The notes under the pieces were generated by a model. That model was given only the letters and a program-made list of their open reading frames with translations, did not search any database and was not told where the DNA came from. Of a stretch of 64,000 nt of DNA, positions 1 to 7,140 are shown in pieces. Every line of letters begins with the position of its first letter. Within the stretch, counting starts at the first letter, position 1. The translations under genes were made by a program, and so were the position numbers. Origin of the DNA: Oscillospiraceae bacterium (GTDB lineage Bacteria > Bacillota > Clostridia > Oscillospirales > CAG-272); NCBI GenBank assembly GCA_015063725.1, contig SVTP01000005.1, positions 1-64,000 of the forward strand, written 5' to 3'.

Positions 1-57
1 TCCAAATATGTTTTTTAGTTTTGACTGGCAGGTCTCTTCTATTATAACATATTTGGA
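1..57. promoter_or_regulatory. Inverted repeat at window edge
   Basis: TCCAAATATGTT at 1-12 is perfectly complementary to AACATATTTGGA at 46-57, with 33 bases between. It could be a hairpin in the leader or tail of a gene lying to the left, or two half-sites of an operator. Nothing else identifies it. Confidence 0.4.
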
Positions 58-89
58 GGATTTCCTCTCACCGGTTAACCTCTTTTGAA

Positions 90-117
90 CCCCGCCACTA
101 TGGCGGGGTTTTCGTTT
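90..117 (+). terminator. Rho-independent terminator of a gene left of the window
   Basis: CCCCGCCA and TGGCGGGG form an 8-bp stem around CTA, followed by TTTTCGTTTT. The T-tract lies on the + side, so it would end a rightward transcript entering from the left edge. Confidence 0.7.
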
Positions 118-126
118 TGCAAAAAA

Positions 127-154
127 GGCGGGCGACTGATAGTCGCCCGTTTTT
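127..154. terminator. Bidirectional terminator after first XRE gene
   Basis: CGGGCGACT (129-137) pairs with AGTCGCCCG (141-149) around GAT. TTTTT follows on the right and AAAAAA precedes on the left, so it can end transcripts on either strand, including the leftward XRE gene that stops at 173. Nearly the same hairpin is found after the second XRE gene at 1511-1536. Confidence 0.75.
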
Positions 155-172
155 CATAATCCTGCTATTTCA

Positions 173-373
173 TTAAGCAAAAAACTCATCCACCGTGCAA
201 CCGATGGCATCGGCCATGAGGGGGAGAAGTGCTATGTCGGGACAGCATTCATCTCTCTCCCATTTGGAAACAGACTGTGAGGTGATTCCAAACAAATCTG
301 CCAATTCTTTTTGCGTGATGCGCTTTTGATAACGGTATGCCTTTAATTTTTCCGAAATGATGATTTTTCTCAT
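173..373 (-). CDS. Small XRE-family HTH regulator (copy 1)
   Basis: A 66-residue single-domain DNA-binding protein of the XRE (Cro/CI-like) family. The helix-turn-helix lies in residues ~7-60, with the recognition-helix segment SVSKWERDECCPDIALL, typical of minimal Firmicutes regulators that end in TVDEFFA. I start it at the ATG at 373 (MRKII) rather than a TTG two codons upstream, because GGGGG lies about nine bases before the ATG and the paralogue at 1555-1755 begins at the same residue. It follows the AraC gene with a short gap and may be cotranscribed. Fifty of 66 residues match the second copy. The target is unknown; autoregulation is common for this family. Confidence 0.85.
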   Translation of the reverse strand: MRKIIISEKLKAYRYQKRITQKELADLFGITSQSVSKWERDECCPDIALLPLMADAIGCTVDEFFA

Positions 374-399
374 TTGCAAATTCCCCCTTCCCTATCCAT

Positions 400-1320
400 T
401 TACAATCCAAGATTTTTGATTCTGTTTGATACCACCGCCGTCCTGAACGCGGTGGGATTGCAGCCAAAGCTTTCCTCAAATCTTCGACTAAAATGCTGTA
501 CTGTTTTAAAGCCGCATCTGTTTACAATATCCTTAACGGGCAAGTTTGTATACTCAAGCAGCTTTTTTGCCACGTTCATACGATGATACCAAACGTATTC
601 GATGGGCGTCATATCCAATTCATCTTTGAATAACTGCGTTAAGGAAGAGCGGTTCAATGAAGCCACCTTTACAAGATCATCAAGTGTGATAGCATGACGG
701 TAATGATTTTCTATATAAATAACGGCACTTTTAAGATGCGGATTCAGTATTTTGCTTGCGCGTTCCACAGAATTGCTTTGCCCAATCAGCCCGTAGGTTC
801 TCTCCAAAAGCAGTATGATTTCCATAAAATAAGATCTGCTTCTGCAGGACCAATACCAGTCCGGTTGCTCCTTTAATTCAGTCTCTAATAATGAAAACAA
901 GCGCTTCATGTTCTCTAAACACACATCGAAGATGGGAAATACGTACCGCTTTGTATCGGTAAACGGTTTTAGGAGGAAAAGATCGTGCGCCTCGGCAACC
1001 TGCTCGTAGTTTCTGCTATGGACTCTTGAAAAGCTCATATTCACATTTAAAAAGGTTGGGCTGAAATAAACAGAATCGCATTTCAGTCCACGTTTTTTGA
1101 GCAATTTGGGAGACTCCGATTCATCAAAGCAGACAAAGCAAGGCGCCATAGCCTCAAAGGTTTTTCCATGCATCTCAAAATGCGCCACGCCTTCATATAT
1201 GATCATCAAAGCAAAGCAGGTGTCTTTTATATTCAGATCCTTTAAGGTGTCATTTTTTACACATTGTACCGGAGCGATCTTCCCGGTGTTATACTTGATC
1301 CCAAAGGTTTGCGGATTCAT
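400..1320 (-). CDS. AraC-family transcriptional regulator
   Basis: A 306-residue transcription factor. The N-terminal ~170 residues look like a cupin-type ligand-sensing domain, and the C-terminal ~100 residues carry the two helix-turn-helix motifs of AraC/XylS proteins (ITLDDLVKVASLNRSSLTQ, then the second-HTH consensus region VKDIVNRCGFKTVQHFSRRF). GGAGGGCG seven bases before ATG supports the start. In Clostridia such regulators usually control sugar-use or stress genes; here no structural gene lies beside it except the small XRE genes on both sides. A consensus promoter and two AGATAAC direct repeats upstream (1416-1443) suggest autoregulation. The ligand is unknown. Confidence 0.9.
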   Translation of the reverse strand: MNPQTFGIKYNTGKIAPVQCVKNDTLKDLNIKDTCFALMIIYEGVAHFEMHGKTFEAMAPCFVCFDESESPKLLKKRGLKCDSVYFSPTFLNVNMSFSRVHSRNYEQVAEAHDLFLLKPFTDTKRYVFPIFDVCLENMKRLFSLLETELKEQPDWYWSCRSRSYFMEIILLLERTYGLIGQSNSVERASKILNPHLKSAVIYIENHYRHAITLDDLVKVASLNRSSLTQLFKDELDMTPIEYVWYHRMNVAKKLLEYTNLPVKDIVNRCGFKTVQHFSRRFEESFGCNPTAFRTAVVSNRIKNLGL

Positions 1321-1360
1321 CTTACGCCCTCCAAATCATCACAGCGCTTTCTATGTAACC

Positions 1361-1389
1361 ATTGTAATATACTTTCGTTTTCTTGTCAA
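1361..1389 (-). promoter_or_regulatory. Promoter of the AraC gene
   Basis: On the - strand, TTGACA (1389-1384) and TACAAT (1366-1361) are separated by exactly 17 bases and lie about 40 bases before the AraC start codon. Confidence 0.75.
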
Positions 1390-1415
1390 TGCAATTGACG
1401 CAAAAACAAATTTAC

Positions 1416-1443
1416 AGATAACAACATCTGATTTTTAGATAAC
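1416..1443 (-). promoter_or_regulatory. Direct-repeat site upstream of AraC promoter
   Basis: AGATAAC occurs at 1416-1422 and again at 1437-1443 (+ strand reading), a 21-base period placing both on the same helix face, 27 bases upstream of the -35 box. AraC-family dimers typically bind direct repeats with this spacing. Function is inferred. Confidence 0.45.
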
Positions 1444-1507
1444 TGTTTAAGCGGGTGTGCTGTCATTGATATGGGCAGCGGTCAAAAAAGCACCCTGCTA
1501 TTAGAAA

Positions 1508-1536
1508 AGGCGGGCGACTGATGGTCGCCCGTTTTT
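1508..1536. terminator. Terminator after second XRE gene
   Basis: CGGGCGAC (1511-1518) pairs with GTCGCCCG (1524-1531), followed by TTTTT and preceded by AAAAGG. It is a near copy of the hairpin at 127-154, including the downstream TTTTTCATAATCC. Confidence 0.7.
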
Positions 1537-1554
1537 CATAATCCCTCTATTCCG

Positions 1555-1755
1555 TTAAGCAAAGAAATCATCAACCGTGCAACCGATGGCATCGGCAATG
1601 AGGGGGAGAAGTGCTATGTCGGGACAGCATTCATCTCTCTCCCATTTTGAAATGGCTTGAGGACTAATTCCAAGCACATCTGCAAGCTGCCGCTGCGTGA
1701 TGTTCCTTTCGTAACGATAGGACTTTAATTTTTCTGAAATAATAACTTTCTTCAT
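1555..1755 (-). CDS. Small XRE-family HTH regulator (copy 2)
   Basis: A 66-residue XRE regulator, paralogous to the gene at 173-373: identical through SKWERDECCPDIALLPL and differing mostly in helix 1 and in the turn before the recognition helix (GISPQAI versus GITSQSV). It starts 17 bases after the 102-residue gene at 1773-2081, with GGGGGAG as ribosome binding site, so the two are probably one transcript. The DNA similarity continues past the stop codon into the terminator, which points to a duplication of gene plus terminator. The role is probably local transcriptional control; the target is not known. Confidence 0.85.
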   Translation of the reverse strand: MKKVIISEKLKSYRYERNITQRQLADVLGISPQAISKWERDECCPDIALLPLIADAIGCTVDDFFA

Positions 1756-1772
1756 GTATACACTCCCCCAAT

Positions 1773-2081
1773 TTAGTTAACAGAGTCATTTGTATAAAAG
1801 GTGAAGGCGATTTCGCCTCTGTCCCGCTCCGATGCTTGACAGTAATCGTATTCAACGCTTTTCATGTTTCCGTGTTCGTCCTCGTAAATTTTAAGACCGC
1901 GAACAAAATTCTTTGGTGGATTTTGCTCAAGCATTTGCGTCAGATGCAAGTACCATTGGTTTACATTTTCGAGATTGGTGTTTCCATTGAGATCTGTTTT
2001 GTGAAATTCCCGAATGCTGACTGTTCGTTTTCGTTCAACACCCTCAAGCAAACAGTCAAAATATTTTTGATAGCCTTTCAT
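1773..2081 (-). CDS. Hypothetical protein, 102 aa
   Basis: A soluble, charged 102-residue protein with no signal peptide or membrane segment. I do not recognise the family. It is preceded by GAGGAG six bases before ATG, lies 17 bases upstream of the second XRE regulator, and is divergent from the LytTR/GHKL two-component genes. A TTGATG-17-TATAAT promoter at 2138-2110 precedes it, immediately beside the GGGATAA operator array. The position suggests it is co-regulated with the two-component system, but no function can be read from the sequence. Confidence 0.7.
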   Translation of the reverse strand: MKGYQKYFDCLLEGVERKRTVSIREFHKTDLNGNTNLENVNQWYLHLTQMLEQNPPKNFVRGLKIYEDEHGNMKSVEYDYCQASERDRGEIAFTFYTNDSVN

Positions 2082-2109
2082 TTTTTCTCCTCATTACAAT
2101 TTCGATTTT

Positions 2110-2138
2110 ATTATAGCAAAAAAACGGGGCAACATCAA
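2110..2138 (-). promoter_or_regulatory. Leftward promoter of the orf102-XRE pair
   Basis: TTGATG (2138-2133) and TATAAT (2115-2110) on the - strand with a 17-base spacer, ~30 bases before the start codon at 2081. Confidence 0.6.
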
Positions 2139-2143
2139 AAAAC

Positions 2144-2218
2144 GGGATAATTGGTTGCAAAATGGGATAAAAAGCATTTATGCTCTCCAATTATCCCAAA
2201 ATAGCGACCAAATATCCC
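2144..2218. promoter_or_regulatory. GGGATAA/TTATCCC operator array
   Basis: Two copies of GGGATAA (2144-2150, 2164-2170; 20-base period) face two copies of the inverted core ATCCCAAA (from 2193 and from 2214; 21-base period). LytTR regulators bind direct repeats spaced about two helix turns apart, and the adjacent rightward gene encodes one, so these are probably its own binding sites serving both divergent promoters. Confidence 0.55.
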
Positions 2219-2280
2219 AAATTTTGCGTATTTCCTTTGTTTATGCTATATTTTATGCAGACTGCTCTATCTGATTTTAT

Positions 2281-2309
2281 TTGACTTTACAGAAATCCTG
2301 TGATATAAT
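2281..2309 (+). promoter_or_regulatory. Promoter of the LytTR/GHKL operon
   Basis: TTGACT (2281-2286) and TATAAT (2304-2309) with a 17-base spacer, 53 bases before the start codon at 2362. Confidence 0.8.
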
Positions 2310-2361
2310 GATGATAGACAACATTCCATGCGTTAACAAACTGCCTGTAAGGAGGATACAT

Positions 2362-3096
2362 ATGCTGACCATTGCCGTTTGTGATGACAATCCGCAATTT
2401 GCGCATCAATTAACAACAAGGTTGAGACGGCTGTGCGCACTGCAGCTGCCCGACCGAATTGATTGCCACATTACGCCAACCTTTGGCTCGGGCGAGGATG
2501 TGCTGCGTTATGCGCAGGAGCATCCTATCAAAATTTTATTTTTGGATATTGATATGCCACAGATGAACGGCTTTTGTCTTGCGGCGGAGCTGAAAAAGGT
2601 ATCGCCCGATACTGTCATTATTTTTGTATCCGCTTACGAGGATTTTGTATATAGCTCCTTTGAATATGCGCCTTTCCGATTTTTGAGAAAATCGCATTTG
2701 GAGGAGGAATTGCCGATCACCTTTGAAAAAGTGATTGAAAAATGTATTTTTGACAATGAAACCATGATTTTTGAAACGACCGAGGGCGAAATGATACTGA
2801 AGCTTCAGGATATTCTCTATTTTGAAGGAGAGAAAAATTACTATACGATAAAAATGTTCTCGGGTAAAACATACCGCTGCAGAGGTACAATGTCGTCGGT
2901 AGAGGAACGAGTATCCAAATACGACTTTTTCAGAGTACATTCCGCATTTGTTGTAAATGAGGAGCATATACAAAGTATCCATAACGAGGGATATTTAAAG
3001 ATGAAAAATGACGTTGTTATCAACATCAGCAGACGGAAAATGCAGGCATTCAGAGAATCTTATATGCAATTTACACGAAGGAGGTTTGCAAGGTAA
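2362..3096 (+). CDS. LytTR-family response regulator
   Basis: A 244-residue response regulator of the AgrA/LytR class. The receiver domain (residues ~1-125) has the acidic pair D8-D9 and the phospho-acceptor context FLDIDMP, with D62 as the likely phosphorylated residue. The C-terminal ~105 residues form a LytTR DNA-binding domain (the YFEGEKNYYTIKMFSGKTY and FFRVHSAFVVN regions). The start at 2362 is chosen over an in-frame ATG 27 codons upstream because AAGGAGG lies just before it and the receiver fold begins there. Its stop overlaps the kinase start by one base (TAATG), giving translational coupling. No agrB/agrD peptide genes lie nearby, so the signal is unknown. Confidence 0.9.
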   Translation: MLTIAVCDDNPQFAHQLTTRLRRLCALQLPDRIDCHITPTFGSGEDVLRYAQEHPIKILFLDIDMPQMNGFCLAAELKKVSPDTVIIFVSAYEDFVYSSFEYAPFRFLRKSHLEEELPITFEKVIEKCIFDNETMIFETTEGEMILKLQDILYFEGEKNYYTIKMFSGKTYRCRGTMSSVEERVSKYDFFRVHSAFVVNEEHIQSIHNEGYLKMKNDVVINISRRKMQAFRESYMQFTRRRFAR

Positions 3097-4403
3097 TGCG
3101 TGTTTGGGATTTTTTGTTTGAGCTTTGCACATCTCTGTTTGACAGTGTTCTTTACATATACTTTATTCTGCGCTACAACGGCGTATCTTTTCGGGCAAGC
3201 AAGCTAACGGTTCCCGCAATTCTGTTGCTGTTTGGCGTAACTGTGCTTGGCGACCATCTTCTCCCGGGATTTTCAACCCTGATATCCATTACTCTGTTCT
3301 TAATCGCAACCTCTTTTTCGTTGTGGATCTCCAAAAAGAACAAGCTGCGTGCCATTATCGCTTCCTGTATTTATGAGATATCTTTCATTCTTCTGAGCAG
3401 TCTGCTCTATATGGGAATGTCAATGTTCCTCAATGATTTTGACCAATTGATGCAGGGCTCCTCGGGCTTGGGAAGGTATATCTATGTGCTGCTGCATAAA
3501 ATTGCACTGTTTACAACCCTGCACCTGGTGCTGCGCATCTTCCGCGCCGAAGATTTGAAAAACATTTGGAACGGCGTTTTGGCGTTTGTCTTTTCGCTAA
3601 CAACAATGTTCGGCCTTTGGGCAACGATGTATATGGTGGCAACACCCGACGGTGACGTTTTTAAAACGCAGATATTGATTATCGTTCTTTCTTTTATTTT
3701 GGTCAATGTACTTTTGTATATTTTGCTCCACCAAATTCAGCGATTGGAAAAAGCCAAATATGAGTTGAAGTTGCTGGAAGAAAAAATGTTGTTTGAAGAA
3801 ACACGCTACAACGATGCTTCGGCTATTTGGGATAACGTAAGAAAAGTACAGCACGACATGAAGCAGCATCTTGTTGTGATGGCAGGCTTTTTGGAAGAGG
3901 AAGAACCGAAAAAATGTCAGGAATACATCGACTCGCTCTTGCCCGAGGTCGATCAAATCGGAAAGCTTGTCAGGTCAAACAATGCGGTTTTGGATTATTT
4001 AATAAACTCAAAGCTGTGCGCTCTTAAGGATACCCACATTGTTATTTCCGGCTCGATTGGCGACCTCTCCGACATTCGCGACGTTGACCTCGCCTGCCTG
4101 ATTGGAAACATTTTGGATAACGCAATTGAAGCACTGTCTGATGTTAGCGAAAAGCGAATTGAGCTTTTATTCTCTGTACAAAACGACAACCGCGTGATCA
4201 TATGTAAAAACACGATCAAGGAATCTGTCCTGAAAAACAACAAAGAGTTGAAATCCACCAAAGCGTCCGGCGATTCCCACGGTTGGGGGCATCAGATCGT
4301 TGCCAAAATCGTGGCAGACTATCACGGCATGGTTGACTACTTTGAAGAATTTGGAATGTTTGGCGTGCAGATCATTCTCCCCAACAACAAAAAAGGCAGA
4401 TGA
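3096..4403 (+). CDS. GHKL sensor histidine kinase (AgrC/NatK-like)
   Basis: A 435-residue membrane sensor kinase. The N-terminal ~200 residues contain about six hydrophobic segments, followed by a coiled-coil linker (QIQRLEKAKYELKLLEEKM). The phospho-acceptor is probably H253 in KVQHDMKQHL, as in HPK10 kinases. The ATPase domain has an N-box GNILDNAIEAL (~341-351) and a G-box GWGHQIVAKIVADYHG near the end. It shares one base with the response-regulator stop and surely forms a two-component pair with it. AgrC-type kinases usually sense peptides; none is encoded here. A strong bidirectional terminator follows. Confidence 0.9.
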   Translation: MRVWDFLFELCTSLFDSVLYIYFILRYNGVSFRASKLTVPAILLLFGVTVLGDHLLPGFSTLISITLFLIATSFSLWISKKNKLRAIIASCIYEISFILLSSLLYMGMSMFLNDFDQLMQGSSGLGRYIYVLLHKIALFTTLHLVLRIFRAEDLKNIWNGVLAFVFSLTTMFGLWATMYMVATPDGDVFKTQILIIVLSFILVNVLLYILLHQIQRLEKAKYELKLLEEKMLFEETRYNDASAIWDNVRKVQHDMKQHLVVMAGFLEEEEPKKCQEYIDSLLPEVDQIGKLVRSNNAVLDYLINSKLCALKDTHIVISGSIGDLSDIRDVDLACLIGNILDNAIEALSDVSEKRIELLFSVQNDNRVIICKNTIKESVLKNNKELKSTKASGDSHGWGHQIVAKIVADYHGMVDYFEEFGMFGVQIILPNNKKGR

Positions 4404-4418
4404 CCTTAGGCATATACT

Positions 4419-4459
4419 AAAAACCCCGCGCGCGGAATTTCTCCGCGCGCGGGGTTTTT
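4419..4459. terminator. Strong bidirectional terminator
   Basis: CCCCGCGCGCGG (4424-4435) and CCGCGCGCGGGG (4443-4454) form a 12-bp stem, flanked by AAAAA on the left and TTTTT on the right. It separates the convergent kinase and GH31 genes and can serve both. Confidence 0.9.
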
Positions 4460-4500
4460 GTTAAGATTATTCGTTTTTTGCGCTACATGATGCGTTTTTT

Positions 4501-4514
4501 GCAACACGTGTTGC
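4501..4514. repeat. 14-bp perfect palindrome after GH31 gene
   Basis: GCAACACGTGTTGC is a perfect palindrome lying four bases past the GH31 stop codon. A related CACACGTGTTG occurs at 7060-7070 upstream of the same gene. The role is unknown; a terminator hairpin without a loop is unlikely, and a protein-binding site is possible. Confidence 0.35.
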
Positions 4515-4517
4515 GTT

Positions 4518-6914
4518 TTATGCTTGCCAATGCTTGATGTTGTACCAGTTGATGCCATCGAAGATAGGCTTCAGCTCTGCAGCATCCCCCGAGGAATTGT
4601 TGAGGTATACGGGGATTTGACCGATGTTTGCTTTTGCATGAACGGTCTTGCCTCCCTCAAGCGTTTCGCCTGTGAGCAGGTCGATCCACTCGCCTGCAGG
4701 CAGGTAAACGTCGCGCTCAAAGGTCTCCTCGCTCAGTATTGGAGCTACGAGCAAGCCCTCGCCAAGCAGGAATTCATCCTCTACGTTGTAAACGTTTGCA
4801 TCGCTTTGGTAGTTGAGGACGAGGTGGCGCACAGGAGGCATACCTGTGTCGCACGCGATCTTGGAATACTTTTGCATATAGGGGATGAGCTCGGTGTGCA
4901 GACGCGTGTAGTTGCGGTAGATCTGCTGTGCATCCTCGGTCATCTCGTAAGCGTGACGGACGTCACCGTGTGTTTGCATTTGTGTCAGGAAGGTGGTGAA
5001 TTCCAATCCACGTACGAAAACAGCGGACTCCTTCTCCTTGCCGATCTTGTGGTAATCGGTGCGGTAGTAAGCATAGCCGGACATATCGAAGGACATATAC
5101 GGCAGTCCGGACAGACCGCAGTTGACGGTTGCAAAGAGTTGGTCATCAAGCTTGACGTAGTCACGGGATTGGTCGCCCGACCACATGTAGGGGTTACGCT
5201 GCGAGCCGATGCCGCCGCCGCGTACAAAGACCATAAAGCCGTCCTTAAGTCCCTTCTCGGCCTTGAGCTCGATCATCTTTTTGTAGAATGCGGAAATGAA
5301 ATATACGGGGTATGCGTGGTGCTCGGTGCCGGGAGCGATGAGCTCGGGCTTCTTCCACTTATAGTGCGTCTTGGTAATACCGATCTGCTTTTCGCCCTCG
5401 GGCATAACCTCGCAGAAGTCGATCTTAACGCCGTCCATACCCATCTCGATCATCTCGCCCCAGATCTTGCCAAAGTACCAGTCAACGGCTTCCTCGTTGG
5501 TGATGTCGAGGTAGTCAGCAGTCTTGATGTCGTCAGAACCGCGAACAACGTCGGGGTTATCGCCGGTGCCAAGGATCCACGGGATACCTGTGGTGTTCTC
5601 GCGAAGAGTAACGGTACCGTCCGCGTTAGTCACTTCAACGTCGGCGTGAACGCGATATTCGTCCTTGTAGCCGATGGTGGTGTCGTAAATGCCGCCTACA
5701 CGAATGTAGACCATTGCGCGCATACCGTGATCGTGCAGCCACTTGATGGACTGGCGCAAATCCTCTTTGTTGGCGCGGCTTTCGTCGGTATCTTCGAAGC
5801 ACCGTGCCCACTCGCGCGCTTCCATGCTTGCGGCTTCGGGCTTCATATCTGCGTTGATGTAGTTGGTCATAATGGTCTTGCAGCTGCTGCCGCCGGGGTT
5901 GCCCTTGGGGCCGCTGTTCATCAACTCGCCTGCGTCGTTTCTGACATACTTGCGTGCAAAGGAACCGTCTTCCTTCTTTTCAAAGTAGATCTTCTCTGCT
6001 GCACGTGCAGTCTCGTCAAGCGTGGTGACGGAAACGTATTCCTTACCCGATGCAACAAAGAGGTCTTGCCAGTTTTCAACTGCCTCGAGGGACTCATACT
6101 TGTAGTCCTTTTCAAACCAACAGAAGTCGGGGGTATAGCGGCAAAGGTGCATCCCCTGCATCCAAGGTGTGGGCATATACGCGTGACCTGCCAGCTCGGT
6201 GTAGCCTTTCAGAACGTCTGCCATGCTGCCCGTGGGATAGAAATAGCAGTCGATCTCGCTCTCGCGAACGGAATAGAACCATTCGTTCTCCACAGCTTTG
6301 CCAAAGTCAACGTTGGCAGCCTCGTTGCGGTTGAAAAACATACCGCCGCCGCGGGTGGTGAGGAAGGTAGGAATGACCACGTAAGTGGTGCTGGAGTTGT
6401 TCCAACCGTCGCAGGTGCGCAATTCAAATGCACTGCCGCGCTTGTTGAGCGCATCCAGACGCTCGCCGCCACCGTAGATCGCTTCACCGCTCTCGAGAGT
6501 ACCCTTTACAATCGTTCTCTTGCCCACGTAAGCGATGTCGGTCAGCTCGGTGATGACCTTGCCTGCGGGGGTGCAGAACTGCAGGGAGAACGCCTTGCCA
6601 AGAGATAGAACCGCGCTGGTTCCCTTCTTCTCGGTCAGGGTTACGCTATTTTTATTTGCAACGACAGTGAGCTTTTGTGCTTTGCCCCCCAGTTGCTCGC
6701 CCATAAATTGAGCAAGCATTTGACATGCGCCCATATCGTCGAATTTACCGTTATTACTGCTTTGCAATCTCCAACCGTGAATGCCCTCGAAGGTCAAACG
6801 GAAAGAAATGCCTGCGGCATTGACAAAAGTCAACGCCTTTGCGGACGCTACAACGTCCTTGACAGCCGCGCCGCGACTAACCTTGATATCGGTTTTGCAG
6901 GGTGCTTTTTTCAT
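4518..6914 (-). CDS. GH31 family alpha-glycosidase
   Basis: A 798-residue glycoside hydrolase family 31 enzyme (alpha-glucosidase/alpha-xylosidase clan). An N-terminal beta-sandwich with YGGGERLDALNKRG (~145-160) precedes the TIM barrel. The catalytic nucleophile is D499 in GVKIDFCE and the acid/base is D581 in WSGDQS. A C-terminal beta-sandwich contains LLVAPIL and the DVYLPAGEWIDLLTGE region. There is no signal peptide, so it acts in the cytoplasm on imported oligosaccharide. GGAAA precedes the start. It lies just downstream of the sugar transporter operon but has its own promoter and a likely operator. Substrate specificity (alpha-glucoside, alpha-xyloside or other) cannot be decided from motifs alone. 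Confidence 0.92.
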   Translation of the reverse strand: MKKAPCKTDIKVSRGAAVKDVVASAKALTFVNAAGISFRLTFEGIHGWRLQSSNNGKFDDMGACQMLAQFMGEQLGGKAQKLTVVANKNSVTLTEKKGTSAVLSLGKAFSLQFCTPAGKVITELTDIAYVGKRTIVKGTLESGEAIYGGGERLDALNKRGSAFELRTCDGWNNSSTTYVVIPTFLTTRGGGMFFNRNEAANVDFGKAVENEWFYSVRESEIDCYFYPTGSMADVLKGYTELAGHAYMPTPWMQGMHLCRYTPDFCWFEKDYKYESLEAVENWQDLFVASGKEYVSVTTLDETARAAEKIYFEKKEDGSFARKYVRNDAGELMNSGPKGNPGGSSCKTIMTNYINADMKPEAASMEAREWARCFEDTDESRANKEDLRQSIKWLHDHGMRAMVYIRVGGIYDTTIGYKDEYRVHADVEVTNADGTVTLRENTTGIPWILGTGDNPDVVRGSDDIKTADYLDITNEEAVDWYFGKIWGEMIEMGMDGVKIDFCEVMPEGEKQIGITKTHYKWKKPELIAPGTEHHAYPVYFISAFYKKMIELKAEKGLKDGFMVFVRGGGIGSQRNPYMWSGDQSRDYVKLDDQLFATVNCGLSGLPYMSFDMSGYAYYRTDYHKIGKEKESAVFVRGLEFTTFLTQMQTHGDVRHAYEMTEDAQQIYRNYTRLHTELIPYMQKYSKIACDTGMPPVRHLVLNYQSDANVYNVEDEFLLGEGLLVAPILSEETFERDVYLPAGEWIDLLTGETLEGGKTVHAKANIGQIPVYLNNSSGDAAELKPIFDGINWYNIKHWQA

Positions 6915-6963
6915 AATTGCAGTTTCCTTTTTGCTTGATAAATTTCCTCAACGGAGAGGATGC

Positions 6964-6980
6964 GGACAGTTATACTGTCC
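6964..6980. promoter_or_regulatory. Palindromic operator in the GH31 leader
   Basis: GGACAGT TAT ACTGTCC is a perfect 7-bp inverted repeat starting about three bases downstream of the expected transcription start. That is a classical repressor position; it could instead be a leader hairpin. Confidence 0.5.
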
Positions 6981-6989
6981 CTTGCTCAC

Positions 6990-7018
6990 ATTTTACCATA
7001 CAATTGCATTTTTGTCAA
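6990..7018 (-). promoter_or_regulatory. GH31 promoter
   Basis: TTGACA (7018-7013) and TAAAAT (6995-6990) on the - strand with a 17-base spacer. The leader is ~70 bases. Confidence 0.8.
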
Positions 7019-7085
7019 TCTGTTACCAAAATTTTGTTGCGTTTTTGCAACTTTTTTCGCACACGTGTTGAAAAAATGATGTTTT

Positions 7086-7121
7086 ACAACAAAAAGTGCC
7101 GTCGGTAAAAACCGACGGCAC
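7086..7121 (-). terminator. Terminator of the sugar transporter operon
   Basis: GTGCCGTCGGT (7096-7106) and ACCGACGGCAC (7111-7121) form an 11-bp stem with a 4-base loop. Read leftward it is followed by TTTTTGTTGT. It separates the transporter operon from GH31. Confidence 0.88.
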
Positions 7122-7140
7122 AAGTTGTGCATAAAGCAGA

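Noticed and set aside
2362..4403. A complete agr quorum-sensing locus
   Set aside because: The kinase and regulator look Agr-like, but no agrB-type membrane peptidase or agrD-type peptide gene was found on either side.
6914..7140. Riboswitch upstream of GH31
   Set aside because: Only a short palindrome is present; no conserved aptamer-like structure could be drawn.
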